This document shows, piece after piece, positions 26,290-35,903 of a DNA stretch of 64,000 nt (the stretch's first letter is position 1; the number at the start of each line of letters is the position of its first letter). Made by a program: the position numbers and the translations under genes. The notes under the pieces were generated by a model. The model was not told the origin of the DNA. It did no database searches and was given only the letters and a program-made list of their open reading frames with translations. Origin of the DNA: Rhodococcus sp. 4CII (lineage in GTDB: Bacteria; Actinomycetota; Actinomycetes; Mycobacteriales; Mycobacteriaceae); assembly GCF_014256275.1 (NCBI RefSeq), contig NZ_JACCFE010000002.1, positions 1,860,001-1,924,000 of the forward strand, written 5' to 3'.

Positions 26290-28284
26290 ATGCCCGTCGC
26301 CGTACCGTTCCGCCCGCCCGCTGCCCGGCTTCTCGCGGTGGTCGCCGCGTGTGGGCTGTCGTTGTTGTCAGTTCCGGTGGCGCATGCACAGGATCCGGTG
26401 TCGTCGGAGATCGAGCCGCAGCCGCGTGGCACCGTCGCGCTCGGTTCCCGCTCGCTCGGGTTCGGTGAGGCCGTGCCGTTCCGCGGCAACCACGACGAGG
26501 TCACCATCACCGTTCCGGTGCCGCAGGGGCTCACTCCCACGTCGCTCGACGGGGTCGTCGACCTTCCCGGCAACGTCGGACGCGCCTGGATCGACGTCGA
26601 GTCCGCCGGGCGGTCGCTCGGACGGGTGGAGTTGCCCGGCGCTCCCGCGGCGAATGCGCCGGTGTCCATTCCATTGGCAGGCGCCGAGCTCACCGAGCAG
26701 GCGGTCGCGGTCACGCTACGGACCACACTGGTGCCGCTGGACAACATCTGCCCCGAGGACTGGACCGGGCGCAGCCTGAACTTCCGCGATGTGCGCGCCG
26801 TGTACAGCGGCACCCCCGCGAATCCGAAGGTGGTCGCGGACTTCCTCCCACCGGTCCTGCAGCAGCTGCATCTCTACCTGCCCGGCGATCCCAGTTCGGC
26901 GGAGAGTGCTGCGGCGGTCGACCTCGGCGCGGCGGTCGTCGCCTACTACGGTGCGCAGCCGGTGCGGGTCGACGTGCGGCGCCTCCCCGACGACCAGCTG
27001 ACACCGACGTCCGTCGACGGTCCGTTCGAGCGGTCGATCGTGATCCGGGAAAACGGCACCGCGGCGACGGAACTGATCCCCGCCCCCAGTGGTGCGCCTG
27101 CTCTCCGCCTGACCGGTGACGATCGCACGCTGCTGAATCAGAGCCGGCTGATCACGAGTCAGGTGGCCAGCGTCGCCGTGGAGGCGCGGGCGACCGCCGG
27201 ATCGATGGATCACCCGCCGATCCTCGCTCCCACCTCGACGACGCTGCGCGGTCTCGGCCAGAGCAACCTCAGCTCCACGACACACGGGCGGGTGGAGGTC
27301 GCCCTCGGACTCGATCAGACCCGGCTCGGGCGGGCCTCGGACACGGTGCGAGTCAACCTGCAGGGCACGTACACACCGCTGCCGAGCACGCAGAACGGGC
27401 TGATCTCCGTCACCGCCGGCGACCGGCAGATCGCCAGCTGGGCCGCCGAGCCCAGCGGTGTGATCGACCGCTGGATCGACGTGCCGAACGACGCACTGCG
27501 GCGGGTCACCACACTCACCGTCGCCCTGCAGACCACCGGCGCCACCAACCAGTGCGGACTCGAACAGCCGGTCACGCTGTCGATCGACCCCGACAGCGAG
27601 GTCACCAGTGAACCGTCCGGCACACCGCATCCCGGAGGATTCGACGCCCTGCCGCAGTCGTTGCTGCCGACCGTCGACGTGGCCGGCACCGTCGGCGGAT
27701 TCGACGACACCGCGCGCGCCGTCGCCGTCGTGACCGGTCTGCAGTCGCTGACCACCGTCGAACTCGACCCCAACTGGGTGTCGCTGGACGAGGCCGTCGA
27801 CTCGCAGAAACCGGCCATCTTCATCGCCGCCGACGGGAATCTGCCGGACGGTGTGCCCCTGCCCCTGGCGAGCACCGAGAACGCCACTCTCGAATTGACC
27901 GATCCGGGGACCGACGGTTCCGCCACCGTCACATTCGGTGCGCCGGTCGACTTCGCCTCGCTGCAGACCGCGTTCGACGGGACGCGGCAGGTGGTGGTCG
28001 CCGGATCCACGGGCGTTCCCGGCGAACTCGACCGGTCACTCGAATGGCTACGCGCCGAACCGGATCGCTGGGCGGCCCTCAACGGTGACGTGCTGTTCAC
28101 CGCCGCCACCCGTGATCCCGTCCAACTGTCGTTGCCCCGCACCGGGGACGGAGCGAATTCGTCCGGTGTCTCCACGACCGTCGGCTGGGTACTCGGGGTG
28201 GCCGGCATCCTGCTGCTCGCCGGCATCGTGATCGCTGCCGCGGTCGTCGTCCGTCATCGCCGGTCCCGTCCACTGCCGCGCTGA
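26290..28284 (+). CDS. BcsB-like cellulose synthase regulatory subunit
   Basis: A 664-residue exported protein. Residues 1-34 are a signal peptide ending near AHAQ. The outside part repeats beta-rich carbohydrate-binding-like and flavodoxin-like modules, as in BcsB (SLGFGEAVPFRGNHDEVT, VDLPGNVGRAWIDVE, TLVPLDNICPEDWTG). It ends with one membrane helix (~640-660) and a basic tail (RHRRSRPLPR). In Gram-negatives BcsB guides nascent glucan across the periplasm. Here it would hand the polymer from the GT2 synthase two genes downstream into the mycolate envelope. ATG 26290 follows a GAAAGAG site; a longer frame from 26239 is less likely. The assignment is by architecture and neighbours; identity of the polymer is unknown. 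Confidence 0.75.
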   Translation: MPVAVPFRPPAARLLAVVAACGLSLLSVPVAHAQDPVSSEIEPQPRGTVALGSRSLGFGEAVPFRGNHDEVTITVPVPQGLTPTSLDGVVDLPGNVGRAWIDVESAGRSLGRVELPGAPAANAPVSIPLAGAELTEQAVAVTLRTTLVPLDNICPEDWTGRSLNFRDVRAVYSGTPANPKVVADFLPPVLQQLHLYLPGDPSSAESAAAVDLGAAVVAYYGAQPVRVDVRRLPDDQLTPTSVDGPFERSIVIRENGTAATELIPAPSGAPALRLTGDDRTLLNQSRLITSQVASVAVEARATAGSMDHPPILAPTSTTLRGLGQSNLSSTTHGRVEVALGLDQTRLGRASDTVRVNLQGTYTPLPSTQNGLISVTAGDRQIASWAAEPSGVIDRWIDVPNDALRRVTTLTVALQTTGATNQCGLEQPVTLSIDPDSEVTSEPSGTPHPGGFDALPQSLLPTVDVAGTVGGFDDTARAVAVVTGLQSLTTVELDPNWVSLDEAVDSQKPAIFIAADGNLPDGVPLPLASTENATLELTDPGTDGSATVTFGAPVDFASLQTAFDGTRQVVVAGSTGVPGELDRSLEWLRAEPDRWAALNGDVLFTAATRDPVQLSLPRTGDGANSSGVSTTVGWVLGVAGILLLAGIVIAAAVVVRHRRSRPLPR

Positions 28285-28293
28285 GCGACGACC

Positions 28294-29754
28294 GTGATCA
28301 TCCGCAACATCGCCTTCGACGCGGCGGTCCGGCTGACGGCCCGGTGGCTCCTCATCCTGGTGGCCACGGTGTTCGCGTTCTGGAAGACGTGGCAGGACGT
28401 GTGGCGGAGCACGGCCGAGGGCACCGCCATCGGATACGTCTTCGTCGTCCCCGCGCTGTGCATCTGCGCCGCGATCGGCATCTCGCTGCGGCGTGAGGGT
28501 GAGCTGCCGATCCACGACCGGCAGACCGACAAGATCGTCGGGGGCATCGGGCTTCTCGTCACCTTCGCCTTCCAGGTGCTGCTCCTCCCCCGGTTCGCCG
28601 AGGATTACCAGTTGATGCACATCGACGTGGTCGCGGCGTGGTTCTTCGTGATCAGTTCCGCGGTCCTCGTCTTCGGCCTCCGCCCGGTGTCGCGGTTCTG
28701 GCCGGTGTGGGTGCTCGCGCTCGGGCTCGGTCCGCTGACCTACCGATCGCTGGCCATCCTGCTCGGCGGCCAGCGGTTCCACTACGGCCTGATCATGGTG
28801 ATCCTGGCGTCGGGCGCCACGGCGATCGCGGTCAGCCGCAGCAATCGTCGCGCCGCCGTCGGTTTCGGCTGCTCGGTGGTGCTCGGCAGCGTCGCACTGT
28901 GGGTGACCATCAAGGTGTTTCCGACGGCGCCGACGTTCGTCACCCAGCTGGGGCCGGCGCTCGCCACCTCGATCGTGGTCGGAATCTGCTTCTACGTGTA
29001 CAAGCGCCGCGGCGGCAGCATGGCGCCGTTCGACCGACCGGTCCGGCGCCCCACCACGATCAACAGTGGATTCACGTTCGTCGCGGTGTTCGTGGCGGCC
29101 GCGGTGCTGTTCGCGACGCCGCTGCCCGACCAGAACCTCACCCCGGTGTCACCGGGACCGGCCCCGACCGCCGAGGCGGGAATCGTGGTGCCGGACGGCT
29201 GGGACCAGCTGGCGTTCACGGAGTACAACTGGCCGCGGCGGTACTACGGTTCCACGTCTCGCCTGACGCGGCAGACCATCCGGACCACCGAGCCCAATCC
29301 CGCCTGGGACGTGCTGAACCGCCCGCGCACCGTTCAGGTCGACGCATTGTCGGTGCGGCGACCCTCCACGCTGGAGGTGTATCCCAGCCACACTCAGTAC
29401 CGGCTGCAGAACGCGCGGGTCAGCCCGAAGGTGTTCGTCGACGTCGGCCGTGGGATCACCGCGGAGATGTACACCGTGGTGGACGACGACCTCCTCCTCA
29501 CCTGGAGCAACCTCAACTTCGTGTGGGTCCGGGGTCCCGGGCTCACGCAGCGGATCAGCCTGATCACCGTCGACAATCACGAACCCGACGCCTATTTCCC
29601 GGAGCCGGAGCCGTCGATGGCGTCCAACGGCACCAACTCGCTGGCGGTGTTGTTGCGGGGAAGGACCGCGGTCTCCGACACCGAACCCGAATACAAGGAC
29701 CGGGAGATGCTTCAAACACTGGCACGCGAGATCGTGGAGGCGCAGCAGTGGTGA
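28294..29754 (+). CDS. Polytopic membrane protein of synthase-dependent polysaccharide locus
   Basis: A 486-residue protein: about nine hydrophobic segments in the first ~265 residues, then a soluble C-terminal domain (~275-486) with TEYNWPRRYYGSTSRLT and WSNLNFVWVRGPGLTQ. I do not recognise the family. The helix bundle followed by an outside domain loosely recalls exosortase/EpsI-type proteins, but the catalytic Cys and Arg motifs are not seen. Start GTG lies nine bases after the BcsB-like stop, and its stop overlaps the GT2 start, so it belongs to the same operon and probably to the same export complex. Confidence 0.65.
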   Translation: MIIRNIAFDAAVRLTARWLLILVATVFAFWKTWQDVWRSTAEGTAIGYVFVVPALCICAAIGISLRREGELPIHDRQTDKIVGGIGLLVTFAFQVLLLPRFAEDYQLMHIDVVAAWFFVISSAVLVFGLRPVSRFWPVWVLALGLGPLTYRSLAILLGGQRFHYGLIMVILASGATAIAVSRSNRRAAVGFGCSVVLGSVALWVTIKVFPTAPTFVTQLGPALATSIVVGICFYVYKRRGGSMAPFDRPVRRPTTINSGFTFVAVFVAAAVLFATPLPDQNLTPVSPGPAPTAEAGIVVPDGWDQLAFTEYNWPRRYYGSTSRLTRQTIRTTEPNPAWDVLNRPRTVQVDALSVRRPSTLEVYPSHTQYRLQNARVSPKVFVDVGRGITAEMYTVVDDDLLLTWSNLNFVWVRGPGLTQRISLITVDNHEPDAYFPEPEPSMASNGTNSLAVLLRGRTAVSDTEPEYKDREMLQTLAREIVEAQQW

Positions 29755-31247
29755 TCCGCGAAGACGACACGTACGACACCGAGTTCGCGGCGGCCGCACT
29801 GCACGACGCCGTCAACGGCCTCCGCGAGAAACATCCGATGTCGTCCGCGTCGGTCGCGTTCTACCCCTGGCAGCGCAATCTGCTGGTGTTCCTGCTGGCC
29901 CTGGTGGTCGTGTGCGCGTACTTCTTTCCGATCCCCACGCTGGTGACGGTGACGTTCCTCTGCACGATCGCCTACGTCTGGACGCTCACCGACCGGCTGA
30001 TCCTGTTCTTCCGCGGACTGGACGGCAGCACCATCGTGAACATCCCGGACGACGAGGCCCTCGCGCTGACCGACGACCAGTTGCCGCCGTACACGATTCT
30101 GGTTCCCGCCTACAACGAACCGGAGGTGGTGGCCGATCTGATCGCGGCCATGCGGGCACTGAAATACCCGGAGGAGAAGTTGCAGGTGCTCCTGCTGCTC
30201 GAGGAGGACGACGACGTCACCATCGCGGCGGCCGACGCCGCCGGAGTGGGCGACGTGGTCACCGTTCTCCTCGTCCCGCCGGCCGATCCGCGCACCAAAC
30301 CGAAGGCCTGCAACTACGGTCTGCACTTCTCCACCGGCGAGATCGTCACCATCTACGACGCCGAGGATCACCCCGACCCGTTGCAGTTGCGCCGGGTGGT
30401 GGCGGCGTTCGACCGGCTCCCCGACAACACCGCGTGCGTGCAGGCGAAACTCGCGTTCCACAACGGAACCCAGAATCTTCTCACCGCCTGGTTCACCGCC
30501 GATTACGCCTTGTGGTTCGGGTTCATCCTGCCCGGCCTGATGCGGAGCGATTCCCCCATCCCGCTCGGGGGCACGTCGAATCATCTGCGGCGCAGTGTTC
30601 TCGACGAGATCGGCTCCTGGGATCCGTTCAACGTCACCGAGGACGCCGACCTCGGTGTGCGCATCGCCGAATCCGGGTACCGCACGGCCGTCCTCGACTC
30701 CACGACCCTCGAGGAGGCGAACAGCGACCCGATCAACTGGATCAGGCAGCGGTCCCGCTGGTACAAGGGCTACCTGCAGACGTGGCTGGTGCACATGCGC
30801 CGGCCGGTGGGACTGTGGCGCGGTCTCGGCGCCGTCGGATTCTTCCGGTTCACCGCCCTCATGGCAGGGACACCGCTGATCGCCTGCCTCAACATGGCGT
30901 TCTGGCTGATCAGCCTGGCCTGGATCATGGGGCAGCCTCAGGTGATCCGGGACGAATTCCCCGCCTACGTGTACTTCCCGGCGCTCGTCTCGCTGATCTT
31001 CGGCAACGTGGCGGTGCTCTACATGAATCTGATCGCGTGCCGGGAGAGGCGGAACTCGGCGCTCCTGATCGCCGGGCTGACGACACCCCTGTACTGGGTG
31101 ATGATGAGCATCGCCGCGATCAAGGGCACCTACCAGTTGATCCGCAACCCGTCCTATTGGGAGAAGACGTTCCACGGACTGTCCGCACCCAACGGGTCGA
31201 AGCCGGCCGAGTCGAGTGCGGCAGACGCGACGGGGCCCACAAGGTGA
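29748..31247 (+). CDS. Processive family 2 glycosyltransferase (cellulose synthase-like)
   Basis: A 499-residue membrane glycosyltransferase. Two membrane helices (~45-95) precede the GT-A domain, and about four follow it. Catalytic motifs are in order: YTILVPAYNEPEVV, the D-A-E-D metal site at residues 204-207, TED at 297-299, and QRSRW (Q-x-x-R-W) at 334-338, the set that marks processive beta-glycan synthases. No PilZ domain is present, so cyclic-di-GMP control of the BcsA type is not expected. GTG 29748 has GGAGG seven bases upstream and overlaps the previous stop. Cellulose is one possible product; other beta-linked glycans are equally consistent. Confidence 0.85.
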   Translation: MVIREDDTYDTEFAAAALHDAVNGLREKHPMSSASVAFYPWQRNLLVFLLALVVVCAYFFPIPTLVTVTFLCTIAYVWTLTDRLILFFRGLDGSTIVNIPDDEALALTDDQLPPYTILVPAYNEPEVVADLIAAMRALKYPEEKLQVLLLLEEDDDVTIAAADAAGVGDVVTVLLVPPADPRTKPKACNYGLHFSTGEIVTIYDAEDHPDPLQLRRVVAAFDRLPDNTACVQAKLAFHNGTQNLLTAWFTADYALWFGFILPGLMRSDSPIPLGGTSNHLRRSVLDEIGSWDPFNVTEDADLGVRIAESGYRTAVLDSTTLEEANSDPINWIRQRSRWYKGYLQTWLVHMRRPVGLWRGLGAVGFFRFTALMAGTPLIACLNMAFWLISLAWIMGQPQVIRDEFPAYVYFPALVSLIFGNVAVLYMNLIACRERRNSALLIAGLTTPLYWVMMSIAAIKGTYQLIRNPSYWEKTFHGLSAPNGSKPAESSAADATGPTR

Positions 31248-32881
31248 GGCCGACGCGGTGGTTGTTCTGGGGTTGCACCGCCCTCTACGTGGTGATCGGG
31301 TTGTATCTGTCGGTCGGACACGGCTTTCTGATGGGCGATGCGTTGAGCCGCGTCTCCGCCGCGCGGAGTGTGCTGTTCAGCCGCGATCCGCATCTGGCCG
31401 CCATCGGTTTCGTCTTCACCCCGCTGACGGCTGTCGTGCAGCTGCCGACGGTGCTGCTGAGCCAGTGGTGGTCCGGCCTCACGTCCTGGGGTGTGACGGG
31501 GGTGGTCATGTCCGCTCCGTTCATGGCCGGCGCGGTGGTGCAGATCTTCAAGATCGGCACCGACCGCCGCTGCCCGATGTGGCTCGTCTGGACGGTCACC
31601 GCACTGTTCGCGCTCAACCCGATGATCGTGTTCTACGGCGGCAACGGCATGAGCGAGGCGCCGTTCCTGCTGATGATGTGCTGGGCAACCCGCCGCCTCA
31701 TCCGCTGGTGCACCACCGACGACATCCACGACCTCGTCGCCGTCGCAGTCGCTCTCGGCCTCGCCTACCTGACCCGGTACGACGCGCTCGCCGCGGGACT
31801 CGCCGTCACCGTCTTCGTGTTCGCGACGACCCTGCTCCGGCAGGGCTGGAAGAACAAGCGGGAGCTGCTGTTTCCCGCCACCATGGACGCCGTACTGGTG
31901 GCCCTGCCCACCGGCGTCGCGTTCCTGGCGTGGGCGGCCACCAGCTGGCTGATCACGGGGGAAGCGCTGCAACAGTTCTCGTCCACGTACGGCAACTCCA
32001 GCATTCTCGAGCAGAGCGGCGGCGGATCAACCGACACGTCCTACGCACTGGTGTTCTCGATCGCGGAGACCGTCGTCCTCGGGCCCGTCCTCCCGTTGCT
32101 GATCCCGATCGTCTCGGTGCTGGCCTGGCGGCGCCGCGACCTCGAGGTGGTCGCGGCCGGAGTGGTCCTGGCCTCGGTCATCGCGTTCGCCACGCTCAGC
32201 TACATGCGGGGACTGACGTTCCCGTTCCTCCGGTTCTACATCTGTGCCCTGCCGTGGATGGCGGTGCTGGCCTTCCAACTGGTGCCTGCGGGTGGGGCGC
32301 TGGTCGAGCGGCGCCACGGCCCGCACGGGTACGCACGACGCGTATCCGTCGGATCCCGGTCCGTTCCGGCCGTCCTCGCCGTCGCGCTCGTCGTCCTCAC
32401 GCCCGTCGCGACCGGCGCGCTGATGGTGTCGCCGGCGCTGTCCGGTCAGCAGTACGCGCTGGAATCCATCGTGTTCCCCGCGCCCGCAGACACCTCCGAC
32501 AAGCGGCGCACCGAGCGCAGGATCATCGCCTCGTTCAGCACCGAACGCGAACTGGCCGAGCACATCGACGCCATGCACTTGCCCGAGGGGTCGGTGCTGA
32601 TGGACACCGTCTACGGGTTCGCCGTCTACACCGCGACCCGCGATCCCCGCACGTTCGTCATACCCTCCGACCAGGACTTCACGTCCATCGTCAACCGGCC
32701 CGCCGACCACGGCGTCCAGTACGTCCTGGCCGTGCCCAACGTAGGTCGCGGCGAATCGGACGCCGTCAACCGCAGGTACCCGACCCTCTACGAGACCGGC
32801 GCGGACATTGCCACCCTCGAACTCGAGATACCGAACGACGGCCAGGACCAACCCACCTGGCGGCTGTACCGGATCCTGTGA
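31244..32881 (+). CDS. GT-C-like polytopic membrane protein
   Basis: A 545-residue protein with about ten membrane helices and a soluble C-terminal tail (~425-545). The first outside loop (GHGFLMGDALSRVSAARS) carries an Asp-containing stretch where GT-C enzymes such as ArnT and mannosyltransferases place their catalytic acid. FYGGNGMSEAPFLLMMCWATRR and YLTRYDALAAGLAV also fit that fold. It begins at GTG 31244 in a GTGA overlap with the synthase gene, so translation is coupled. It could add side-chain sugars from a polyprenyl-linked donor to the polymer; this is inference, and a pure transport role is not excluded. Confidence 0.68.
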   Translation: MRPTRWLFWGCTALYVVIGLYLSVGHGFLMGDALSRVSAARSVLFSRDPHLAAIGFVFTPLTAVVQLPTVLLSQWWSGLTSWGVTGVVMSAPFMAGAVVQIFKIGTDRRCPMWLVWTVTALFALNPMIVFYGGNGMSEAPFLLMMCWATRRLIRWCTTDDIHDLVAVAVALGLAYLTRYDALAAGLAVTVFVFATTLLRQGWKNKRELLFPATMDAVLVALPTGVAFLAWAATSWLITGEALQQFSSTYGNSSILEQSGGGSTDTSYALVFSIAETVVLGPVLPLLIPIVSVLAWRRRDLEVVAAGVVLASVIAFATLSYMRGLTFPFLRFYICALPWMAVLAFQLVPAGGALVERRHGPHGYARRVSVGSRSVPAVLAVALVVLTPVATGALMVSPALSGQQYALESIVFPAPADTSDKRRTERRIIASFSTERELAEHIDAMHLPEGSVLMDTVYGFAVYTATRDPRTFVIPSDQDFTSIVNRPADHGVQYVLAVPNVGRGESDAVNRRYPTLYETGADIATLELEIPNDGQDQPTWRLYRIL

Positions 32882-32884
32882 CCG

Positions 32885-33967
32885 TCAGCGGGTGCCGTTC
32901 CGTTCCCGCAGCACCCCGCGCACCGGGTCGTCGGGACCGATGTCGTACGTGCACTCCCCGGGACGCGGGTCGGGAACGAACGCCCACAGCAGTGCCCCCG
33001 CCGTTCCCGCCGCACGCTGTCCGTCCAATTTGACGGCCATTGCCCGGGCCCGCTCGAGAACGGAGACGCAGCCCGCCCCGGCGTACTGCCCGATCTCCGC
33101 GACGAGGATCGGCTTACGCAGGTGTTGCGCCTGCTCGATGTGCAAGGCGAGGCCGTTGTAGACGTCGCCCGGCAGCGGAACGCCGTCGGCGCCGTAGTCG
33201 TGGTACTGCAGCACGTCGAGTCCCGGCGACGCACCGACGAATTCGTAATCCGGGCCTGCCGTTCCACATTGACCGCCGCCGATCAGGCCGAGCGTGATCG
33301 GGTGACGGTCGTCGAGACTGCGGACGAGGGCGCCCGCCTCGTCGACGAACGTCCGGAGCGTCTCCCCCGCCGTGACCGCACAACTGCGGTAGGGGGTCAG
33401 TGGTTCGGGTTCGCCCATCAACTCCCACATCGCGAGCGACGGCGAGTCCCGCCACCGCTTCACCGCTGTCGCAACCCAGTCCTCGTAGCTCAGCACCGAG
33501 CCCGGCGCGACGTCATGCCACCCGTCGTGGTACCAGTCGCTCGCCTTGAAGATCTCGTCACCGCACGACCCGTCCTGCGCGGCGAGGACCGGGATCACCA
33601 GCTGACGCCGAGCCTCGGCCGCCCGGAAGACGCGGTCGATCCCGGTGAAATCCAGCGCACCGGTCGCCTTGTCGATCGCGAGCCACTGGAACGCGTTGAA
33701 CCGGGTCAGCGACCCCTGCGGCAGGCTGCCGAAGAAACCGTCCAGGTCGACCTCCGCGCCGCACCCGCGGTTGACGGACCAGTCGGTGGCCAGCTGATAG
33801 GCGTTCAGTCCGGCCGGCCACCACGCGCGGCCGTCGAGAGTCAGACCGGACGGGGATGCCTGCACCCGGGGCGCCGGGGGCAGCGCCGTCGGCGCCGGGG
33901 TGGGGGCGCACCCGACCACTCCGAACAGCGCAGCTGCCACCAGCGCCGTCGACAGACGTTCCGTCAT
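32885..33967 (-). CDS. GH5-like glycoside hydrolase lipoprotein
   Basis: A 360-residue lipoprotein with lipobox GVVGC near residue 20. The mature enzyme looks like a clan A (GH5-type) TIM barrel: GLTLDGRAWWPAGLNAYQL at the start, WELMGEPEP as the strand-4 acid/base motif (the usual Asn before Glu is Gly here), QYHDYG, and ILVAEIGQY with the likely nucleophile Glu. It would cleave a beta-glycan at the outer face of the membrane. It faces the synthase operon and ends three bases from it, so it may trim or release that polymer, as BcsZ does in other systems. ATG 33967 is chosen because it places the lipobox correctly. Confidence 0.75.
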   Translation of the reverse strand: MTERLSTALVAAALFGVVGCAPTPAPTALPPAPRVQASPSGLTLDGRAWWPAGLNAYQLATDWSVNRGCGAEVDLDGFFGSLPQGSLTRFNAFQWLAIDKATGALDFTGIDRVFRAAEARRQLVIPVLAAQDGSCGDEIFKASDWYHDGWHDVAPGSVLSYEDWVATAVKRWRDSPSLAMWELMGEPEPLTPYRSCAVTAGETLRTFVDEAGALVRSLDDRHPITLGLIGGGQCGTAGPDYEFVGASPGLDVLQYHDYGADGVPLPGDVYNGLALHIEQAQHLRKPILVAEIGQYAGAGCVSVLERARAMAVKLDGQRAAGTAGALLWAFVPDPRPGECTYDIGPDDPVRGVLRERNGTR

Positions 33968-34034
33968 TCGTGCCAGGGTGCCAGGTTCCCGTCTCCGCGG
34001 CACACCGAACTCGTGTTGTGCGACAGTGGTGCCC

Positions 34035-34892
34035 ATGAGTCCTGTGGTGACGAGTCCTGTGGTGACGACCGACGAGTTGGCGGAATCGCTGAGCAGCGAC
34101 GCTCCCCCGATCCTCCTCGACGTGCGGTGGGCGCTCGGCGACGCCGAAGGCCGGCAGCATTATCTCGACGCGCACATTCCCGGGGCCGTGTTCGTCGACC
34201 TCGACACCGAACTGGCCGCCCCCGCGACCCCGGAACTGGGGCGGCATCCGTTGCCGGCGGTGGCGGACCTCCAGGACGCCGCACGCCGGTGGGGCATCCG
34301 GACGGGCAGCCGCGTCGTGGTCTACGACGCGACCGGGAACCTCGCCGCCGCGCGGGCCTGGTGGCTGCTGCGATGGGCCGGTGTCGCCGACGTGTCGATG
34401 CTCGACGGTGGCCTCGGGGCATGGACGGCGGCGGGCCGTGCCGTCCGCTCCGGCGACGAGCAGGCACGACTGCCCGGTGACGTCGTGCTCACCGCGGGAC
34501 ACCTTCCGACATTGACCGCGGACGAGGCCGCCGAGCTCGCCGCCCGCGGTCGCCTTCTCGATGCCCGCGCCGCCGAACGGTATTCGGGGCAGACCGAACC
34601 CGTCGACCCGCGCGCCGGGCACATTCCCGGCGCCCGCAGTGCCCCGACGTCCGAGAACCTGAGGCCCGACGGACGGTTCGCGCCCGCCGAGGCGCTGCGC
34701 GAACGGTTCGCCGCGGTCGGCGCCGAGCCGGGCACGACAGTCGGGGTGTACTGCGGATCGGGCGTGACGGCGGCCCATCAGGTCGCGGCGCTGGCGATCG
34801 CGGGTGTCGACGCCGCCCTGTACCCAGGGTCCTGGTCGCAGTGGTCGTCCGATCCCGGCCGTCCGGTCGCCGTCGGTCCCGACGCGCAGTGA
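34035..34892 (+). CDS. Thiosulfate/3-mercaptopyruvate sulfurtransferase (tandem rhodanese)
   Basis: A 285-residue protein of two rhodanese domains. The first (residues ~10-125) has DVRWALGD, AHIPGAVFVDLDTEL and VVVYDATGN with no catalytic Cys. The second has LDARAAERYSG, HIPGARSAP and VGVYCGSGVTAA with active-site Cys240; C-G-S-G-V-T is the six-residue loop that favours mercaptopyruvate or thiosulfate. It transfers sulfane sulphur to cyanide or thiols in the cytosol. ATG 34035 begins a direct repeat of SPVVTSPVVT. It is divergent from the GH5-like gene with only ~67 bases between starts. No operon partner. Confidence 0.9.
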   Translation: MSPVVTSPVVTTDELAESLSSDAPPILLDVRWALGDAEGRQHYLDAHIPGAVFVDLDTELAAPATPELGRHPLPAVADLQDAARRWGIRTGSRVVVYDATGNLAAARAWWLLRWAGVADVSMLDGGLGAWTAAGRAVRSGDEQARLPGDVVLTAGHLPTLTADEAAELAARGRLLDARAAERYSGQTEPVDPRAGHIPGARSAPTSENLRPDGRFAPAEALRERFAAVGAEPGTTVGVYCGSGVTAAHQVAALAIAGVDAALYPGSWSQWSSDPGRPVAVGPDAQ

Positions 34893-34904
34893 CGACGGGT
34901 CACC

Positions 34905-35903
34905 TCATCTGACCGGCTCCACGTCGTGCGCCGGGTAGGCGTGGATGAGGGCGGAACTCAGCTTCGGGACCGCGTGGGTGAGTGTGTGTTCGGCGGTGTG
35001 CGCGACGCGGTGCGCCTCGCGCAGGCTGGTCGACGGGTCGACGTCGAGTTCGGCGTCGGCGTGCAGGCGGTGCCCGATCCAGCGCATCTTCACGCTACGC
35101 ACACCGACGACCCCGGGTTCGGCGGCGAGTGCGCGTTCGGCGGCGTCGACCAGTCCGGGGTCGACGCCGTCCATCAGCCGCCGGAACACGTCGCGGGCGG
35201 CGGTGCGCAGCACGAGCAGGATCGCGGCCGTGATCATCAGGCCCACCACCGGATCGGCGAGGGGAATTCCGACGGCGACGCCGCCGGCTCCCAATACCAC
35301 GGCGAGAGAGGTGAATCCGTCGGTCCGCGCGTGCAGTCCGTCCGCGACGAGGGCCGCGGAGCCGATCCGCCGGCCGATCCGGATGCGGTACAGCGCCACC
35401 CACTCGTTGCCGGCGAACCCGATGACACCGGCGAGGGCCACCCACCCGAGATGCTGGACGGGCACGGGATCGAGCAGGCGCCGGGTCGCCTCCCCACCCG
35501 CGACGACCGCGGACAAAGCGATCATCGCGACGACGAACAGGCCGGCGAGGTCCTCCGCCCGGCCGTACCCGTACGTGAACCGACGGGTGGCCGCCCGCCG
35601 GCCGAGGGCGAACGCGATCCACAGCGGCACCGCTGTCAGCGCGTCCGAGAAGTTGTGCACCGTGTCGGCGGCGAGCGCGACGGAACCCGACAGCACCACC
35701 ACGATCACCTGGGCGAGGGCCGTGAGACCGAGCACCACCAGGCTGATCTTCACCGCCCGGATTCCGACCTCGCTCGCCTCCAGTGCGTCGTCGACGCTGT
35801 CCGCGGAATCATGGCTGTGCGGAGCGAAGATCTCGTGGAACACCCCGCGCACGCCGCCCGGATGGCCGTGGACGTGACCGTGTCCGTGACCGTGGTCGTT
35901 CAC
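34905..35903 (-). CDS. Cation diffusion facilitator (CDF) metal efflux protein
   Basis: A 332-residue CDF transporter. The N-terminus is His-rich (NDHGHGHGHVHGH, and PHSHD near 33). Six membrane segments follow, with the metal sites DTVHNFSD in TM2 and DGLHARTDGF in TM5, and a cytoplasmic ferredoxin-like C-terminal domain (VVGVRSVKMRWIGHRLHADAELDVD). It exports zinc or a similar divalent ion in exchange for protons. The start is GTG 35903, which overlaps the ArsR stop as GTGA and has GAGGAAGG upstream. The ArsR gene before it is the likely metal sensor. Confidence 0.92.
   Translation of the reverse strand: MNDHGHGHGHVHGHPGGVRGVFHEIFAPHSHDSADSVDDALEASEVGIRAVKISLVVLGLTALAQVIVVVLSGSVALAADTVHNFSDALTAVPLWIAFALGRRAATRRFTYGYGRAEDLAGLFVVAMIALSAVVAGGEATRRLLDPVPVQHLGWVALAGVIGFAGNEWVALYRIRIGRRIGSAALVADGLHARTDGFTSLAVVLGAGGVAVGIPLADPVVGLMITAAILLVLRTAARDVFRRLMDGVDPGLVDAAERALAAEPGVVGVRSVKMRWIGHRLHADAELDVDPSTSLREAHRVAHTAEHTLTHAVPKLSSALIHAYPAHDVEPVR

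Noticed and set aside
29712..31175. 487-residue minus-strand frame
   Set aside because: Antisense to the processive glycosyltransferase, whose catalytic motifs are all on the plus strand.
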